Part shown: in pieces, positions 46,701-49,468 of the stretch
How the letters are laid out: every line of letters begins with the position of its first letter
How positions within the stretch are numbered: position 1 is the first letter of the stretch
NCBI GenBank assembly: GCA_030530875.1
Contig: JAUMUD010000002.1
Span: 1 to 49,468 of the forward strand
Source: Corynebacterium sp.
Lineage (GTDB): Bacteria > Actinomycetota > Actinomycetes > Mycobacteriales > Mycobacteriaceae
Length of the DNA stretch: 49,468 nt
Reading direction: 5' to 3'
Notes under the pieces: model-generated
Told to the model about the DNA's origin: nothing
Seen by the model: only the letters and a program-made list of their open reading frames with translations
Database searches by the model: none
Program-made: the position numbers and the translations under genes

Positions 46701-49468
46701 GCTCAGCATAATTGCCAGTGACATCCGTGTACTGGGCAAGTTCCGTCAATGCCGTGCCAATGGCGCTATTGAGCGCCTGGGCCTGGGTAACCAAAGCCGT
46801 GATCTGATCCTTGGTGTTGGCGGACTGTACCTTGCTGAGGTAATCAGCCTTGGTACCAAGATTGGCAAGACCGTTAATGGTATCGGCCGCCGCTGACTTA
46901 GCTTCAGCGAGATTCTGGTCATTCTCGTTCTTGGCCTTGGCAAGAATGCCATCAAGCTCATCAGCGGACTTCACATTCTTAAGCTGTGTCAGGAAGTCGC
47001 TGGTGGTATTTGGATACTGAGCCAATTTGCCAATGGCGGTGGTGATCTCCTGATTCAAGCCGGAAGCAGCAGAGACAATGGTGTCAATATCGCTAGTCTT
47101 CGTGGCAGCAGCGACCTGGTCAAGATAGCTCTGCTTAGTACCAAGATTGGAAAGACCATTGATAGTCTCGGCGGCCGTGGACTTAGCATCAGCCAGGTTC
47201 GTGGCATTCTCCGTCTTGGCCTTGGCAAGAATGCCATCGAGCTCAGAAACAGAGGTCACATTCTTAAGCTGGGTAGCAAAATCAGTGGTGATATTTGGAT
47301 ACTGAGCAAGCTCAGTCAATGCCGTACCAATGGCCGTATTCAGGGACTGGGCATCGGCAAGAATCTTCTGTACCTCTGCCCCGCTCGCGGCAACCTGAAC
47401 CTTGCTGACATAGTCACTCTTGGTACCAAGATTCTGCAGCTCATCAATGGCGGTAATGGCCTGCATCTTGGCAGTCTGCAGATTGGTGCCATTCTCCTTC
47501 TTAGCAGCATCAAGAATTGGCTGGATATCAGCCTGCGACTTCACGTTCTTGAGCTGGGTAGCAAAATCAGTGGTCACATCCGGATACTGAGCGAGCCCGC
47601 CAATGGCCGTGGTAATGGCCGTATTCAGGGCCTGGGCCTCGGCAAGAATACCGGCAACCTGGTCCTTAGTCGTGGCAGCAGCAACCTTATTCACATAGTC
47701 GCTCTTGGTACCAAGATTCTCTAGCGCATTGATGGTATTCGTGGCCGTGGTCTTGGACTGCGAGAGGTTCTGGGTGTTCTCAGCCTTAGCGGCCTCAAGA
47801 ATTGGCTGAATCTCAGCCTCAGACTTCACGTTTTTGAGTTGCCCGGTGAAGTTGGTGGTCACGTCTGGGTACGAAGCGAGCTCACCAATAGCCGTGGTAA
47901 TAGCCGTATTCAGGGCCTGGGCATTAGCAACAATGCCGTCAATATCGCTGGTCTTCGTGGCAGAATCAACCTGGTCAAGGTAGCTCTGCTTGGTACCAAG
48001 ATTGGAAAGAGCATTAATCGTGGCTGTGGCCTTGTTCTTGGCAGTCTGCAGATTGGAAGCATTCTCATTCTTGGCAGAGCCCAGAATCTCGGAAATCTTG
48101 GCGGTGGAATCGGCAGCCTGAAGCTGAGACTTAAAATCAGTGCTCAGATTTGGATACTGAGCCAAGTCCGCGATAGCCGTGGTAATGGCCTGATTCAGGC
48201 CCTGTGCAGCATCGACAATGTCCTGAATATCGCTCACCTTAGTAGCAGCATTGACCTTATCGAGGTAGCTCTGCTTAGTACCAAGATTCACCAGCGCATT
48301 GATAGTATTCGTGGCCGTGGTCTTGGCCGTGGCCAAGTTAGAGTTGCTCTCATTCTTGGCAGAATCAAGAATGCCCTGAATCTGAGCATCAGAGCTGGCA
48401 TTCTTGAGCTGACCAGCAAAATCAGTGGTGGTATTTGGATAATCAGCGAGTGCGGTCAGAGCATCACTAATGGCGTTATTCAGAGCATTAGCCTCAGTGA
48501 TAATGCCCTGAATTGCACTGGCTGCCGTGGCGTCATTGACGCGGTCAATGAAGCTCTGCTTGGTACCAAGATTGCCATAGGCACTGATGGTATTGATGGC
48601 TTCAGTCTTAGCCTTCTGCAGGTTCGCAGTATTTTCAGTCTTGGCAGAGTTAAGAATCTTAGAAATCTTGGCGGTGGAATCAGCAGCCTGCAGCTGGGAT
48701 GTGAAGTCGCTGGTCAGGTTTGGATACTGAGCCAAGTCCGCGATAGCGGTGGTGATCGCCTGATTCAAGCTCTGAGCAGCAGAAACAATGCTGTTAATAT
48801 CGCTGCGCTTCGTGGCAGAAGCAACCTGATCGAGGTAGGACTGCTTGGTACCAAGATTGCCATAGGCACTGATGGTATTGATGGCTTCAGTCTTAGCCTT
48901 CTGCAGGTTCGCAGCATTTTCAGTCTTGGCAGAGTTAAGAATCTCAGAAATCTTGGCGGTGGAATCGGCAGCCTGAAGCTGAGACTTAAAGTCACTAGTC
49001 AGGTTTGGATACTGAGCCAAGCCCTCAATAGCGGTGGTAATTTCCTGGTTGAGCTTCTGCGCAGCAGAGACAATGGTGCCAATATCGGTGGTCTTAGTAG
49101 CAGCATCGACCTGGTTGAGGTAGCTCTGCTTGGTACCAAGATTCACCAGCGCATTGATAGTATTCGTGGCCGTGGTCTTGGCCGTGGCCAAGTTAGAGTT
49201 GCTCTCATTCTTGGCAGAATCAAGAATGCCCTGAATCTGAGCATCAGAGCTGACATCCTTGAGCTGGGTAGCGAAATCCGTCGTCGTATTTGGATAATCA
49301 GCAAGCGTGCCAAGAGCCGTGGTGATTGCGCCGTTGAGAGCCTTCGCCGCACTCACAATCGCAGTGATATCGCTGGTCTTCGTGGCAGAGTTCACCTGGT
49401 CAAGGTAGTCCTGCTTCTTACCAAGATTGCCATAGGCGTTAATGGTATTGGTGGCCTCGGACTTGGCA
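43702..49468 (-). CDS. Giant repetitive surface protein (GA/FIVAR-like three-helix modules), C-terminal part
   Basis: Open on the minus strand from the right edge to TGA at 43702, more than 1,920 codons, start not in the window. Counting back from the C-terminus: a membrane helix (GLAIAGIVGGVLAIIGLILALLMAR) with a PQKKG lead-in and no LPXTG; about eleven helical modules of 53 residues with the NLSDAE...YIxxI pattern of GA-type albumin-binding domains; two degenerate modules; then at least twelve copies of an exactly 95-residue double module (NLGTKQSYLDQV... LAQYPNLTSDFKSQL...). Almost Cys-free and Ala/Thr/Asn/Gln-rich. The architecture recalls staphylococcal Ebh. It is probably a long rod that binds host or partner surfaces; the ligand is unknown. 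Confidence 0.9.
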   Translation of the reverse strand, partial: AKSEATNTINAYGNLGKKQDYLDQVNSATKTSDITAIVSAAKALNGAITTALGTLADYPNTTTDFATQLKDVSSDAQIQGILDSAKNESNSNLATAKTTATNTINALVNLGTKQSYLNQVDAATKTTDIGTIVSAAQKLNQEITTAIEGLAQYPNLTSDFKSQLQAADSTAKISEILNSAKTENAANLQKAKTEAINTISAYGNLGTKQSYLDQVASATKRSDINSIVSAAQSLNQAITTAIADLAQYPNLTSDFTSQLQAADSTAKISKILNSAKTENTANLQKAKTEAINTISAYGNLGTKQSFIDRVNDATAASAIQGIITEANALNNAISDALTALADYPNTTTDFAGQLKNASSDAQIQGILDSAKNESNSNLATAKTTATNTINALVNLGTKQSYLDKVNAATKVSDIQDIVDAAQGLNQAITTAIADLAQYPNLSTDFKSQLQAADSTAKISEILGSAKNENASNLQTAKNKATATINALSNLGTKQSYLDQVDSATKTSDIDGIVANAQALNTAITTAIGELASYPDVTTNFTGQLKNVKSEAEIQPILEAAKAENTQNLSQSKTTATNTINALENLGTKSDYVNKVAAATTKDQVAGILAEAQALNTAITTAIGGLAQYPDVTTDFATQLKNVKSQADIQPILDAAKKENGTNLQTAKMQAITAIDELQNLGTKSDYVSKVQVAASGAEVQKILADAQSLNTAIGTALTELAQYPNITTDFATQLKNVTSVSELDGILAKAKTENATNLADAKSTAAETINGLSNLGTKQSYLDQVAAATKTSDIDTIVSAASGLNQEITTAIGKLAQYPNTTSDFLTQLKNVKSADELDGILAKAKNENDQNLAEAKSAAADTINGLANLGTKADYLSKVQSANTKDQITALVTQAQALNSAIGTALTELAQYTDVTGNYAEQLKNVTAEDQIKPILDSAKNENDTNVADAKTDAESSINRLQNLEAKQSFLDKVEAAKTVAEAKQAATDAGKLDSAIGTALSTLAQYTDVTGNYAEQLKNVTAESQIQPILDAAKTENEKNLAKAKTDAATSINALKNLEAKQSFLNKVADATTKNQISDIVTEAQTLDSEIGTALSTLAQYPDTTSNFADQLKNVTTQDQIQPILDAAKSENEQNLTTAKTAARKQINELTELGEDSSQYLDEIDRATTRAEIAEVVDKALAKIQTIKDNALGEVAQLINISDTDRATATAAINAAQDVAAIQAALAKAKSADTAGLSATKEAATTAIKANAWITDYTPYTSKLDSVTDKRNFQAVIDEATQANTTAETQAKAAATTEINTLSNLGDDQRKDLVAKANAATTPAELNTVLNNAHVQAQGNLDLAREMAIASVNALANLSDPEKNAYIERINAAPDQSTTISIVNEARAKDNEGLISAKRRAIEVINALQNVLQADKDNYVSTVDAAPDMVKVNAALAAALAADAEGLAYARQRADALISNLQGLDDVTREQLKDKAAKAGNLDEINNQVANAQNQAGAYVEQQRTVYIQQVQALVNLSDAQRSTYISQIQGTNSVTMMSLCALQALSADQTAVNDTRAAAVAKIKTLGNLSVDEAVDFINKVNYTATTSDEVEEFENQAIAQDTANLTNAVSDATSTVKLLKNLSDAEKSSILDNLDKQSTVDGVATSTSQAKLLDAQYLSQARDNALTAIGSLRNLDRSTVDGYLDEIRGVTSVSDAANLVSRATAADNEALNGYKTEQKTVIGALGDLDASEIADYQSQVDNAATRADVIKVVAAAKKANEDAIVAARADATAYLGTLVNLGDAVRQEYINQVGAAKTTQSINAIRADARNKDAQILSTTQTNAISVINGYSKLTSGERDAYKNQIQASRSTDDITRILQQAQADVANRPNSTKDSDISVGGEPAPQKKGLSGLAIAGIVGGVLAIIGLILALLMAR
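43960..46008 (-). repeat. Array of about 159-bp (53-residue) modules
   Basis: Eleven single three-helix modules of 51-54 codons plus two degenerate ones at the left boundary with the 285-bp array. DNA identity among them is low, so they are old. Confidence 0.85.
46009..49468 (-). repeat. Array of 285-bp (95-codon) tandem repeats continuing past the right edge
   Basis: Twelve units counted, every complete one exactly 95 codons. Neighbouring units near 48560-49000 are close to identical in DNA, and there is a second-order repeat of 855 bp (three units): the block at 48286-48397 recurs at 49141-49252. Confidence 0.93.

Noticed and set aside
43960-49468. Regular repeats considered as a CRISPR array
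   Set aside because: The period is 285 or 159 bp, in frame, and every unit codes for helical modules. There are no short palindromic repeats with unique spacers and no cas genes.

Overview
The window is from a Corynebacterium or close relative (mycolic-acid Actinobacteria). The gene order alaS-ruvX, aspS, hisS, rel-apt-SBP lipoprotein-secF-secD-yajC-ruvB-ruvA-ruvC-yebC, pdxT/pdxS, pimA-patA-pgsA-HIT-thrS matches the Mycobacterium tuberculosis ruvX to thrS region as I remember it. The aftC/hemQ/DUF3000 block also follows the order found in that group. GTG and TTG starts are frequent. Several genes seem to be transcribed from a -10 box that abuts the start codon (leaderless). The species cannot be fixed from the sequence alone.

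Layout. 1-724: start of a repetitive lipoprotein that runs off the left edge. 1097-4269: alaS-ruvX. 4521-8282: an accessory island of three exported proteins (an HtaA-type surface protein, a degenerate trypsin-like protein and a partner of unknown function) with an AT-rich 0.5 kb control region. 8333-14565: rarA, a kinase-like gene, aspS, hisS and a metallo-beta-lactamase-fold hydrolase. 14622-16102: a membrane-anchored cyclophilin and a small secreted protein. 16308-26952: a tightly packed ten-gene minus-strand cluster from yebC to rel that links recombination, Sec export and the stringent response. 27000-28558: pdxS and pdxT, with a separate 40-residue ORF transcribed divergently at 28829. 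28987-34392: thrS, then HIT-pgsA-patA-pimA (phosphatidylinositol mannoside synthesis). 34446-37446 plus 37542-38132: two YagU-family membrane proteins, CopC, PCuAC and a Tat-exported Dyp-type peroxidase, which looks like copper delivery to an envelope heme enzyme. 38432-39020: six tRNA genes. 39296-43670: aftC-like glycosyltransferase, hemQ, a DUF3000 protein and a DUF222-HNH gene. 43702 to the right edge: the C-terminal part of a giant repetitive surface protein.

Housekeeping genes dominate. The less ordinary material is the exported-protein island, the pseudo-protease, the 40-residue ORF that shares a 12-bp box with pdxS, a terminator placed just ahead of the peroxidase gene, a 26-bp near-palindrome in the hemQ control region, and the giant protein built from exactly 95-residue repeats. 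Coordinates and motifs were read by eye. Promoter, operator and leaderless calls are candidates only.
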